A DNA stretch of 64,000 bases from the NCBI GenBank assembly GCA_947623455.1, contig OX392527.1, positions 30,434,201-30,498,200 on the forward strand. The letters run 5' to 3'. The notes below the pieces were generated by a model that saw only the letters and a list, made by a program, of their open reading frames with translations, made no database searches and was not told the DNA's origin. The position numbers and the translations under genes are program-made. Of the stretch, positions 12,101-21,600 are shown one piece after another. Position 1 is the first letter of the stretch. Every line of letters starts with the position of its first letter. This DNA is from Mimachlamys varia. Lineage: Eukaryota > Mollusca > Bivalvia > Pectinida > Pectinidae.

Positions 12101-15100
12101 ACATACACGATAAGATACAAATTAACACACAGGCCTTTGATGACAGCACCAAGCACTTACACTGACTTGTTAATGTAGAACATGAACTGTGCCATGGCCA
12201 GCACAATATGTATACTAATATATAGCAATTAACACTTTGTGGATGGTACTGTTTAAAAGGGAGGCAGAATTTGTTAGTCTGATACCAAGGTCTTATATAA
12301 ACACATTGAGTAAATATTGCTATTAACTATTTGTGGATGGTATTGTTTACTGAGGCTACTTACATTTCTCTGGTTCACAGACGCCCCCTTCCTTAGTAGG
12401 TATTCAGTGGCCTGAGATGACAAGATTAATTCGATTCATAAAAATAACATTATTGGAAATGATTTGATTTGATTTATTTAGACATATAGTCATACATTAC
12501 ATACAGTATCACATAGAAATACAACAAAACATACCTTCAACATGATGTAAATATACAATGAGTTGTTATAGATGAAACAAAAATGTTATAAAACAGTTGG
12601 CAATATAACACAATGAACTTTATATGGCATAACCAAGGAGAGCCCGTGAAAGTTTGAATACTTATATCCAATGAGGTCTTTGATGTTAAGGTAGTTAGTG
12701 TAGTGCATTGATTTTGTTAAAATATTGATGGCAAGATATTGCTAGGAAACAAGGGAATAAAATGATGACGGCTCACTGAGCCAATGATGGATCAAAGTGA
12801 TTTTAAATTAAAACATGGTCTACAAGTATGGCATAAAGGACATTGTCGCTTTTAAATGACTCATACAGAAATAAAATATGAGTAAGAGCTCGTTCGATAT
12901 CTTATCCTGTAGTCTAAGTAGCGGAGGACATGGCTATACCAATACAAAGCTACTAGCATCTTTCTATGTGCTGTGTGTACCTTGAGCTTGTTGTTGAGGA
13001 TAGCCATGTGGAGTGCTGTGTTCCCCTCATTGTCTCTGTGGGTCAGCAGTCTGTCCTTACCAGCCAGACCATACAGACTTTCACCTATCAACACACAAAT
13101 ATACAGCTGTAGCATCTTAATGTGATATATCATATCTATAGCATATAGGGCGCGTTACCACACACAATCCAAAACGTTTTAAAACAGATAGTATTGTCAA
13201 TGATAAGTTGTACTTAACGGTGCTTCTATATTAGTTTAGAAATTTTGGATTCCCACCCTTTGGCTCTAGCATCACAGATAGTCCTAGGAGGACGAAATCG
13301 CTGTATGGTGCAGTTTTATTCATTTTCGGCATACTGTATCTATTATTAAATTAAAAAGGTGCAGCATAGGTGTGTTTTACGTCATCTTTAAAATTATTTT
13401 TGTTATAACTTTAGATAAGCAATGTCTATGCCCGACTTTGTACATTTGATAGAATTGATTTGATAGCACGGATCTGATGTCGACTTTCAAAGTTCTATCT
13501 TGAATAACTCCAATGCCAAATGCACCGAACACAGCACCTTGTCCAGTCATATTATACCGCCAATGGCAGATTCAGTTACATAGGGAATTATAACAACCAG
13601 TTTAAAAACTTTGGTTTGTATCTGCCAAGGGACAGAACCTATAATTCCTGATTGTGGCAAACGCTCAACTAAAGGTCAAAAGTGAGGAAGTGCCAAGGGT
13701 GACATTAGAAAGATAAAAAAAAGTACAACTCTTACCACCTTTATGTACCTGTAAGGCAAAGCAGTCGCACATGCTAACCTTAAATATTTCCCACATATTG
13801 TCAAAACGTGTGGTCATTAAATATGTCGCCAAAAGCATTCCCCATAGGTTGTCAAATCATTCCCCAGCTCTTTTTTCCATCTTTTGAATAAATCCTTCCC
13901 CATATGTTGCTGATAAACTCCCTCAGCATTGTTCTAAGCTTTCCTTGTCATAGGAAGTCATTACCTGTTGATATGAACAGCTCCAACAGGTCAATGAGTT
14001 CCTCAGCAGCAGCGAAGTGATATACCAGAGTTTCATTGATGTCCTCAGCATATATGTTAGCTCCTCTCTCTACCTGTATCAGAGGACAACACACACTACA
14101 GTTAGTTACGTAATTACAGGAATATGTCATACATGTACATACAATTGTAATCTCGCTTTTATAAAGTACTGTCATGGTGATCTTATTCATACTAGGGGCG
14201 TAGCTTCCTATACGCGGGTACGCAGGTGCGTACACATAAATTTCATAACAGAATAATATTTAAAATACATTTGAAATAAAAAATGAGACTATTAGACAAG
14301 AAATTGAGCGTGCTTATTTTTTAATTCATTTACCTGAAAATTTGCGCTAGAACACTTTAAATTGCACCAAAGACCTTTAAGAAATCAATTTGTTTTTCTT
14401 TGGAGACCCCCCAGACCCCATTCCTGGAAGTGGACGTATCCCCCTCCCGTACCCACCCCTTCCTAGCGCTTCGGGTGCTGTCTTCGGCACCACATATGCG
14501 TACACTTTAAAACACACCTAGCTACGCCACTGCATACTTACAAGCAATACGGCCATCTTTGTCTGCCGGTGCATCACGGCGTCAAACAGCGGTGTGAGTT
14601 CATCCTCGTCTACAGCATTGACAGCTACCTGGGCCCCCTCCCCTGTCAGCAATGTCTGTCAACAGAGGCCACGGTCAGCACAGTGTTGATAATGATACCG
14701 TACTCTTTATCTTTAATTTGTAACATATGAAGTTTGTTGCTATGTTGAAATTATGCATTTCCAAGGAAAGCCTATGTTTTTTTTCTGGACATTATACGAA
14801 CAATGTAGAGGAAAAACACACGAAATCCTTATCGTTCATTATCATTTTTCTTTTTCAATTTCAAATTGGTATCATTTGCGCAGGTTTTACCGTACTTAGA
14901 CATAGCATGACATCACTTGTAAGAGAACCCCTGTATACAAATTCATATAGCTGCAGTGAGCATTTTTTAAAAACAAATCACGAAACCTGCATTCCGCTTG
15001 ATCTTTCGCCTATCTTTGAGATCTTCGAGCATTTTTCGTATAACCTAAACAACCCTTATACCAATTTTTGTTCAGACACGTGACAGGAAATAATCGTAAT

Positions 15101-18100
15101 TGTTTGTGTGCCTAACATAGCTTGAAGTTAAACTAAAACGCTGGCGAAACTCGTTTTTTGTGTTTTACTTAATATACTCTCACATAGCTTACCCTTGTCA
15201 TCTGTAGTTTACCATGTCTAGCTGCCAGGTGTAGGGGTGTCTTCATTTTGGCGTCCTGACACATCAGTTTAGCATTTGATTGCATTAACAGGTGAGCAGC
15301 CTCGCAGTTATTGTTCCTAGCCGCTGTATGTAGTGGACAGTACCTGTACTGGCCCTCTTTGTTCACGTCTGTTAAAACAAGGATTCTTCATCACAGTCTT
15401 CGTCACATAAAACAGTAACCTTTTCTAACAAGAGTGCCACTGTAACTAGGCTGCTCCTTGCTGAAAAGGATGTCTAGGCAAGACTTGTAACGAGGGCTAT
15501 TATTTTCTCCTGAATTTACCTCATTTCATAATACGTCCAAATTACGATTGCAATGATGTGAAATATCATTTTTGGGAATCACATGACCACCAGTGATTTA
15601 GTTAGAATCCTGCGGAAAATCTAGCACGTTTAGTGATAGTTTCAATGTACCCTGATAAATTCCTATCTTCTATAACATTACTGATACTGTAGCAGTCTGT
15701 CGTCAAATTAAATTGTTTTTATTCGTTGTACGATAGTGTCAGTATGTGTTTAGGTTATCAGGAGAGTAGCCTCTCTGAAGTAAAGTGTCAGTATGTGTTT
15801 AGGTTATCAGGAGAGTAGCCTCTCTGAAGTAAAGCGTCAGTATGTGTTTAGACTATAAGGAGAGTAGCCTCTCTGAAGTATAGTGTCAGTATGTGTTCAG
15901 GTTATCAGGAGAGTAGCCACTCTGAAGTATAGTGTCAGTATGTGTTTAGGTTATCAGAAGAGTAGCCTCTCTGAAGTTTAGTGTCAGTATCTGTTTAGGT
16001 TATCAGAAGAGTAGCCTCTCTGAAGTAAAGTGTCAGTATGTGTTTAGGTTATCAGAAAAGAAGCCTCTCTGAAGTTTAGTGTCAGTATGTGTTTAGGTTA
16101 TCAGAAGAGTAGCCTCTCTGAAGTAAATTGTCAGTATGTGTTTAGGTTATCAGAAAAGTAGCCGCTCTGAAGTAAAGTGTCAGAATGTGTTTAGGTTATC
16201 AGGAGAGTAGCCTCTCTGAAGTAAAGGGTCAGTATGTGTTTAGGTTATCAGAAGAGTAGCCTCTCTGAAGTAAAGGGTCAGTATGTGTTTAGGTTATCAG
16301 AAGAGTAGCCTCTCTGAAGTAAAGGGTCAGTATGTGTTTAGGTTATCAGAAGAGTAGCCTCTCTGAAGTAAAGGGTCAGTATGTGTTTAGGTTATCAGAA
16401 GAGTAGCCTCTCTGAAGTAAAGGGTCAGTATGTGTTTAGGTTATCAGAAGAGTAGCCTCTCTGAAGTAAAGTGTCAGTATGTGTTTAGGTTATCAGAAGA
16501 GTAGCCTCTCTGAAGTTTAGTGTCAGTATCTGTTTAGGTTATCAGAAGAGTAGCCTCTCTGAAGTAAAGTGTCAGTATGTGTTTAGGTTATCAGAAAAGA
16601 AGCCTCTCTGAAGTAAAGGGTCAGTATGTGTTTAGGTTATCAGAAGAGTAGCCTCTCTGAAGTAAAGGGTCAGTATGTGTTTAGGTTATCAGAAGAGTAG
16701 CCTCTCTGAAGTAAAGGGTCAGTATGTGTTTAGGTTATCAGAAGAGTAGCCTCTCTGAAGTAAAGGGTCAGTATGTGTTTAGGTTATCAGGAGAGTAGCC
16801 TCTCTGAAGTAAAGTGTCAGTATGTGTTTAGGTTATCAGGAGAGTAGCCTCTCTGAAGTAAAGTGTCAGTATGTGTTTAGGTTATCAGGAGAGTAGCCTC
16901 TCTGAAGTAAAGCGTCAGTATGTGTTTAGGTTATCAGGAGAGTAGCCTCTCTGAAGTAAAGGGTCAGTATGTGTTTAGGTTATCAGGAGAGTAGCCTCTC
17001 TGAAGTTTAGTGTCAGTATGTGTTTAGGTTATCAGAAGAGTAGCCTCTCTGAAGTAAAGTGTCAGTATGTGTTTAGGTTATCAGAAGAGTAGCCTCTCTG
17101 AAGTAAAGTGTCAGTATGTGTTTAGGTTATCAGAAAAGAAGCCTCTCTGAAGTAAAGGGTCAGTATGTGTTTAGGTTATCAGGAGAGTAGCCTCTCTGAA
17201 GTAAAGTGTCAGTATGTGTTTACCTGCGCCGTGCCGTATGAGTACCGACATGACAGCCACAGCGTTGTGCTTGGCTGCTAGGTGTAGAGGAGAGTTCCCT
17301 AGGTTGTCCACCTCATTGACGATATCAGGAGAGTTAACCAGAAGGTCTGTTACAGCCCTGGCACTGTTCTCCCTCACAGCCTGAGAAACCAAACACACAG
17401 TTTGACATTTATATTTCATTATATTTCATAATATCAAATGCCTACTGCGTTTCGTTTAATCAAATTTGGAATACTGTTCTCTTGTTTGACATTGTGTAGC
17501 CAGACTGCTTCTTACAAAATAGGAAGACACCCTTCCTTGCCGTTTTCATTTATTATTTTGCATCGCATGCTTTATGAAAAAAAGTTGTTTTATGATTTCA
17601 GGGTGTTCTTATTTCTAGTAGCATGTCATGTTCTGTGTTGTTTCTTAAACTCAAATAAAGTAAAGTTGCAGCATATGTGTGTGTTACGTCATCTTTGTAG
17701 AAATACAAGCTTCCAAAATCTTATATGTTAAATGATACTAAATACAGATTCTTCTATGCATTTTTTTATGCGTTTGTCATCTAGGCCATGGTATACGTCT
17801 GTAATAGAGAACTGCCCATTTCTAATGAAAACACTATAACATTTCGTTACTTACTCTTTACAAATCAGAGTTAGATATACAGCTAATAAACTAACACGAA
17901 CTGTAGTATACTGTTCAAATAATTCTACGTAAATGATTTTCACGCTGAAGTTACATGCGTTTGGCCCGGTATGTAAAAAAATATTAAAAAGGTATATATA
18001 CATGTATATATAATAAAAACAAACACTGAAAAATCATGTCCTGTATGACAAGTTTGCTTGCTTTTTCAATTTTTGTTTTATCTATGGAAAAGAAGTTAAT

Positions 18101-18636
18101 TAGTTTATAAAAAAACTTTTGCAATGCTCAATCTAAACACAAAAATGTGGAAATTATAACAATTCATTGACAGTTCGTGCATCCTACGGTTACAGTTAAA
18201 AGTGAATGGACTGCCCTTTACTTACATGCCATAAGGTATAGGAACTTGGTGTACTACTGTCCTCTATGTCATCGTCATCATCTAATATGGAATGCACTTT
18301 TGGTGGGTTCTTTATCCCAAACAATATACTAGCCAGTCCCCTCCCCGTGCTCTTCTTGGATCTTTTGGTGGTCGGAAGCTGAGCTTTAGGGACGCTGAGC
18401 AGTCCAGGTGATTCTGCATCCTTCACAACTCTTTTCTTCACCAAGGCTCTGAAGCCATTATTCTCGCCTGGGTCCACGAAGGCTCGCTGATCCAGTCTGA
18501 ACTTCTCCCCGTCACCAGGATCCACAATAATCTGTGGTGAAGGGGTCTCGTCCTCCTTGAAGGTAGCCATGATTGACTCCTCCAAGTCCCCTAGGGAGTC
18601 AGAAGTATTGGCTGTGGGTGAGTTCCTGTTATCGGC
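1268..18636 (-). CDS. TRPA1: TRPA1-like channel, N-terminal cytosolic half (19 exons; pore off left edge)
   Basis: Gene for a TRPA-family cation channel, in animals a plasma-membrane sensor of irritants, oxidants or temperature. Exons in transcript order: 18226-18636, 17224-17380, 15193-15368, 14542-14655, 13965-14073, 12981-13084, 12364-12411, 8857-8981, 8304-8352, 7268-7462, 6649-6732, 5899-5981, 5602-5763, 5260-5371, 4540-4709, 3872-3956, 3137-3196, 1576-1653, 1268-1338 (numbered 2 to 20 here). All have GT/AG borders and all phases join into one open frame of about 797 codons. The order is a charged leader, about 15 ankyrin repeats, then the TRPA linker ending HTLVQSLLLMKW, which aligns with the human TRPA1 residues just before helix S1. 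Phase continuity across 19 exons argues against a pseudogene. TRPA1 versus another TRPA paralogue cannot be decided without the pore. Confidence 0.88.
2155..2400. repeat. Two-copy tandem duplication, about 124 bp
   Basis: A unit beginning ATTTTAACGAGGGATACTAA and containing ATCGAACATGGCATTGCGAA is repeated about 124 bp later as TACTTTAATGAGGGATGTTAA and ATCGTAGATGGCATTGCAAA. It lies in intron 18 of the TRPA1-like gene. No coding role is seen. Confidence 0.75.
2487..2560. repeat. Two-copy 36-bp tandem duplication
   Basis: GTGACATATGTACTAATTC followed by TTTTCACCAGTATAT occurs twice in immediate succession with no visible difference. It is intronic and looks recent. Confidence 0.85.
3597..3831 (+). 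mobile_element. tRNA-derived SINE
   Basis: A tRNA-like head (GGGTGATGCAGTGGATATTG) carries a B-box match (GTTCGATTC, 3650-3658) and a weaker A box. A conserved-looking body follows, GTGGGTTTTCTCCGAGTACT and CCGGTTTCC, a motif common in mollusc SINE cores (recalled, not searched). The tail is TTGTAAAATAGATAAAGTTT-like. It sits in intron 17 of the TRPA1-like gene on the opposite strand, just downstream (in transcript terms) of exon 17. Confidence 0.8.
3872..8981 (-). CDS. TRPA1: TRPA1-like exons 9-17: second ankyrin block and start of linker
   Basis: Nine exons (8857-8981, 8304-8352, 7268-7462, 6649-6732, 5899-5981, 5602-5763, 5260-5371, 4540-4709, 3872-3956). Ankyrin motifs in order are SAPLHMAAVNGN, MTAIHRAAMYNR, MTPLMLSCWKGH, RTAVHIAVQNGH, QTALHYAARLGD, KTPLHIAAEFSN, KTPIMVAAETGN, RTATMLATAAGH, NTPLHIAAYHGH and KTPLDAAIENKY. 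Exon 17 then reads SWRDSMEMRDEDGYTPMKR and LIEKVPEAAM, the counterpart of human TRPA1 RWDECLKIF...IEYLPECMKV. Introns after exons 10, 13, 15 and 16 contain tandem arrays that begin at the donor sites. Confidence 0.88.
4170..4539. repeat. Degenerate tandem array starting at the exon 16 donor
   Basis: About eight decayed copies of a unit containing TCCTCACCTATACATGAC and CATATGACATTATTTCAG fill the end of this stretch and stop exactly at the TRPA1-like exon 16 donor (GTGAGG on the minus strand). In transcript sense the units read ...TATAG|GTGAGGATC..., close to the real junction CTCTAG|GTGAGGATC. Confidence 0.75.
4826..5259. repeat. Tandem array copying the exon 15 donor junction
   Basis: Repeated words TTTACCTTGACCTTGTCACTG, about 20-25 bp apart and partly decayed. 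In transcript sense they read CAGTGACAAGGTCAAG|GTAAATC, nearly the real exon 15 end and donor, CAGTGACAAAGTCAAG|GTAAAT. The array fills most of intron 15 and is flush with the donor. Confidence 0.8.
5764..5898. repeat. 135-bp intron made of copies of exon 13's 3' end
   Basis: Intron 13 of the TRPA1-like gene holds three copies of the coding end of exon 13 (sense CACCATTACATATAGCTGCT), at about 5801, 5834 and 5868. The copy nearest the acceptor (5779-5815) also carries the donor region, with GT changed to GA (sense GCTGAGAAAGTATAG versus GCTGA|GTAAGTATAG). Confidence 0.85.
6148..6640. repeat. C-rich/G-rich strand-asymmetric tandem repeat
   Basis: Degenerate CCCTACCCCAACCCTATCCC and CCCGACCTTCATCCCTA units on the plus strand. 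In the TRPA1-like transcript (minus strand) this is a long series of GGG runs, so G-quadruplex structures are possible. The open frames through it are caused by composition. It lies in intron 12, beginning about 10-35 bp from the exon 12 donor. Confidence 0.8.
6921..6944. repeat. Perfect 24-bp palindrome
   Basis: CATAATCCATGG followed by its exact reverse complement CCATGGATTATG, with imperfect outer arms (GGCAAAACTG / AATTTTGCAG). It is in intron 11 of the TRPA1-like gene. No role can be assigned. Confidence 0.8.
7950..8303. repeat. Tandem array of exon 10 donor junction copies
   Basis: About 12 copies of TTACCTTGTTCATGAC alternating with ATGAGGAACTC or GAGCTA, about 22-27 bp each, running flush into exon 10. 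In sense orientation each reads TCATGAACAAG|GTAAGAGTTCC or |GTAATAGC, versus the real junction TCATGAATAAG|GTAAGAGTTCC. The last coding bases and a strong donor are therefore multiplied in intron 10. Confidence 0.88.
8416..8615 (-). mobile_element. Dispersed repeat family A, inverted copy
   Basis: Reverse complement of the sequence at 36520-36720: the shared words are GACGCTTACTCTTCC-like, CTTGTGCTTTTACGAG, ATTTTGAGTTCGGATTATGG and TTTTGTTGACGCTTTGG. No complete protein frame is present. The class is unknown; further copies lie at 33640, 36343 and 38268 and a fragment at 27212. It is within intron 9 of the TRPA1-like gene. Confidence 0.75.
8982..11369. other. Intron 8 of the TRPA1-like gene, no recognisable content
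   Basis: The left part of the 3.4-kb intron between exons 8 and 9. Short frames here have no family resemblance, no splice-compatible conserved segment was recognised, and no tandem array was seen. Confidence 0.5.
11370..11820 (+). mobile_element. Dispersed repeat family B, copy 1
   Basis: Shares blocks with 27470-27940: GTCAGTATAAT followed by GTGACCGGATG/TTTGATCGGGTG, CTTTCGGCAGTATACT, AAAAGATCCGGACT, GCCTCCCAAATACACA and CATACACCGGGA, in the same order and orientation. It has no coding frame of note. It is probably a non-autonomous element about 450 bp long, class unknown. Confidence 0.75.
12364..17380 (-). CDS. TRPA1: TRPA1-like exons 3-8: first ankyrin block
   Basis: Six exons (17224-17380, 15193-15368, 14542-14655, 13965-14073, 12981-13084, 12364-12411) encode the first half of the ankyrin domain. 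Recognisable helix-1 motifs in order are NSPLHLAAKHNA, YCPLHTAARNNN, KTPLHLAARHGK, LTPLFDAVMHRQ, a divergent LVYHFAAAEEL and NTALHMAILNNK. The ends of exon pairs meet in phase (for example HGA|DVNKEG, ISTG|ESLYG, KLK|ATEYLL). Ankyrin repeats of TRPA channels form the cytosolic stalk around the pore. Long introns here hold mobile elements and a 49-bp minisatellite. Confidence 0.87.
13219..13400 (+). mobile_element. Dispersed repeat family C, copy 1
   Basis: Matches the reverse complement of 34530-34715: TTTAGAAATTTTGGATTCC, GTCCTAGGAGGACGAAA, CGGCATACTGTATCTATTA, AAGGTGCAGCATA and TTACGTCATC. A short piece with GTTACGTCATCTTTGTAG recurs near 17640-17700. The class is unknown. Confidence 0.7.
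14194..14532. mobile_element. hAT-like MITE beside exon 5 donor
   Basis: Imperfect terminal inverted repeats AGGGGCGTAGCTTCC and CACCTAGCTACGCCACTG enclose about 340 bp with no transposase frame. Both sides carry the direct repeat CATACT (14188-14193 and 14533-14538). The right copy lies inside the donor of TRPA1-like exon 5 (GTAAGTATG on the minus strand), so insertion was at intron position +4 to +9. The hAT assignment rests on end sequence only. Confidence 0.7.
15735..17223. repeat. 49-bp minisatellite, about 30 copies, flush with exon 3 donor
   Basis: Unit AGTGTCAGTATGTGTTTAGG TTATCAGGAGAGTAGCCTCT CTGAAGTAA, highly uniform, with variants (GAAGAG, AAGTTTAG, AAAGGGTC) arranged in short higher-order blocks. 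The last unit runs into TRPA1-like exon 3 without a gap: its TGTGTTTA is the donor GTAAACACA itself. Other units have CCTAAACACA in that place, so they lack the GT. Confidence 0.93.
18226..18636 (-). CDS. TRPA1: TRPA1-like exon 2: disordered N-terminal leader
   Basis: Large coding exon of 137 codons, bounded by CTACAG (acceptor) and GTAAGT (donor). It encodes a low-complexity, charged leader (ADNRNSPTANTSDSLGDLEE..., a basic KRSKKS stretch, then a DDDDD run) and ends SSYTLWH, which leads directly into the first ankyrin repeat in the next exon. An internal Met (ESIMATFKEDE, codon 23) could be the start, but the frame is open upstream to the acceptor, so an upstream first exon is more likely. 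The acceptor is directly abutted by a 7.4-kb minisatellite. Confidence 0.85.
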
Positions 18637-18649
18637 CTGTAGATGAAAA

Positions 18650-21600
18650 ACAAAGTAAAGTGACAATTCGAATTAGCATCAACTCCGCTGTAAGTGACAA
18701 ACATAGTAAAGTGACAATTCGAATTAGCATCAACTCCGCTGTAAGTGACAAACATAGTAAAGTGACAATTCCAGTTAGCATCAACTCCGCTGTAAGTGAC
18801 AAATATAGTAAAGTGACAATTCGAATTAGCATCAACTCCGCCGTAAGTGAAAAACATAGTAAAGTGATAATTCGAATTAGCATCAACTCCGCTGTAAGTG
18901 ACAAACATAGTAAAGTGACAATTCCATGTAGCATCAATTCCGCCGTAAGTGACAAACATAGTAAAGTGACAATTCGAATTAGCATCAACTCCGCCGTAAG
19001 TGACAAACATAGTAAAGTGATAATTCCAGTTAGCATCAACTCCGCCGTAAGTGACAAACATAGTAAAGTGACAATTCCAAGTAGCATCAACTCCGCCGTA
19101 AGTGACAAACATAGTAAAGTGATAATTCCAGTTAGCATCAACTCCGCCGTAAGTGACAAACATAGTAAAGTGATAATTCCAGTTAGCATCAACTCCGCCG
19201 TAAGTGACAAACATAGTAAAGTGACAATTCCAAGTAGCATCAACTCCGCCGTAAGTGACAAACATAGTAAAGTGATAATTCCAGTTAGCATCAACTCCGC
19301 CGTAAGTGACAAACATAGTAAAGTGACAATTCCATGTAGCATCAACTCCGCCGTAAGTGACAAACATAGTAAAGTGACAATTCCAGTTAGCATCAACTCC
19401 GCCGTAGGTGACAAACATAGTAAAGTGACAATTCCAGTTAGCATCAACTCCGCTGTAAGTGACAAACATAGTAAAATGACAATTCCATGTAGCATCAACT
19501 CCGCCGTAAGTGACAAACATAGTAAAGTGACAATTCCAGTTAGCATCAACTCCGCCGTAAGTGACAAACATAGTAAAGTGACAATTCGAATTAGCATCAA
19601 CTCCGCCGTAAGTGACAAACATAGTAAAGTGACAATTCGAATTAGCATCAACTCCGCCGTAAGTGACAAACATAGTAAAGTGACAATTCGAATTAGCATC
19701 AACTCCGCTGTAAGTGACAAACATAGTAAAGTGACAATTCCAGTTAGCATCAACTCCGCTGTAAGTGACAAATATAGTAAAGTGACAATTCGAATTAGCA
19801 TCAACTCCGCCGTAAGTGAAAAACATAGTAAAGTGATAATTCGAATTAGCATCAACTCCGCTGTAAGTGACAAACATAGTAAAGTGACAATTCCATGTAG
19901 CATCAATTCCGCCGTAAGTGACAAACATAGTAAAGTGACAATTCGAATTAGCATCAACTCCGCCGTAAGTGAAAAAAATAGTAAAGTGACAATTCCATGT
20001 AGCATCAATTCCGCCGTAAGTGACAAACATAGTAAAGTGACAATTCCATGTAGCATCAATTCCGCCGTAAGTGACAAACATAGTAAAGTGATAATTCCAG
20101 TTAGCATCAACTCCGCCGTAAGTGACAAACATAGTAAAGTGACAATTCCAAGTAGCATCAACTCCGCCGTAAGTGACAAACATAGTAAAGTGACAATTCG
20201 AATTAGCATCAACTCCGCCGTAAGTGACAAACATAGTAAAGTGATAATTCCAGTTAGCATCAACTCCGCCGTAAGTGACAAACATAGTAAAGTGACAATT
20301 CCAAGTAGCATCAACTCCGCCGTAAGTGACAAACATAGTAAAGTGACAATTCCAAGTAGCATCAACTCCGCCGTAAGTGACAAACATAGTAAAGTGATAA
20401 TTCCAGTTAGCATCAACTCCGCCGTAAGTGACAAACATAGTAAAGTGACAATTCCAAGTAGCATCAACTCCGCCGTAAGTGACAAACATAGTAAAGTGAT
20501 AATTCCAGTTAGCATCAACTCCGCCGTAAGTGACAAACATAGTAAAGTGACAATTCCATGTAGCATCAACTCCGCCGTAAGTGACAAACATAGTAAAGTG
20601 ACAATTCCAGTTAGCATCAACTCCGCCGTAGGTGACAAACATAGTAAAGTGACAATTCCAGTTAGCATCAACTCCGCTGTAAGTGACAAACATAGTAAAA
20701 TGACAATTCCATGTAGCATCAACTCCGCCGTAAGTGACAAACATAGTAAAGTGATAATTCGAATTAGCATCAACTCCGCCGTAAGTGACAAACATAGTAA
20801 AGTGATAATTCCAGTTAGCATCAACTCTGCCGTAAGTGACAAACATAGTAAAGTGACAATTCCATGTAGCATCAACTCCGCCGTAAGTGACAAACATAGT
20901 AAAGTGACAATTCCAGTTAGCATCAACTCCGCCGTAAGTGACAAACATAGTAAAGTGACAATTCCAGTTAGCATCAACTCCGCCGTAAGTGACAAACATA
21001 GTAAAGTGACAATTCCATGTCGCATCAACTCTGCCGTAAGTGACAAACATAGTAAAGTGATAATTCCATGTCGCATCAACTCCGCTGTAAGTGACAAACA
21101 CAGTAAAGTGACAATTCCAGTTAGCATCAACTCCGCCGTAAGTGACAAACATAGTAAAGTGACAATTCGAATTAGAATCAACTCCGCCGTAAGTGACAAA
21201 CATAGTAAAGTGACAATTCCAGTTAGCATCAACTCCGCCGTAAGTGACAAACATAGTAAAGTGACAATTCGAATTAGCATCAACTCCGCCGTAAGTGAAA
21301 AAAATAGTAAAGTGATAATTCGAATTAGAATCAACTCCGCCGTAAGTGACAAACATAGTAAAGTGACAATTCCAGTTAGCATCAACTCCGCCGTAAGTGA
21401 CAAACATAGTAAAGTGACAATTCCAGTTAGCATCAACTCCGCCGTAAGTGACAAACATAGTAAAGTGACAATTCGAATTAGCATCAACTCCGCCGTAAGT
21501 GAAAAAAATAGTAAAGTGACAATTCCATGTAGCATCAACTCCGCCGTAAGTGACAAACATAGTAAAGTGACAATTCCATGTAGCATCAACTCCGCCGTAA

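Noticed and set aside
14727..15083. 118-codon plus-strand frame
   Set aside because: It sits in intron 4 of the TRPA1-like gene, antisense to it, with no recognisable features.
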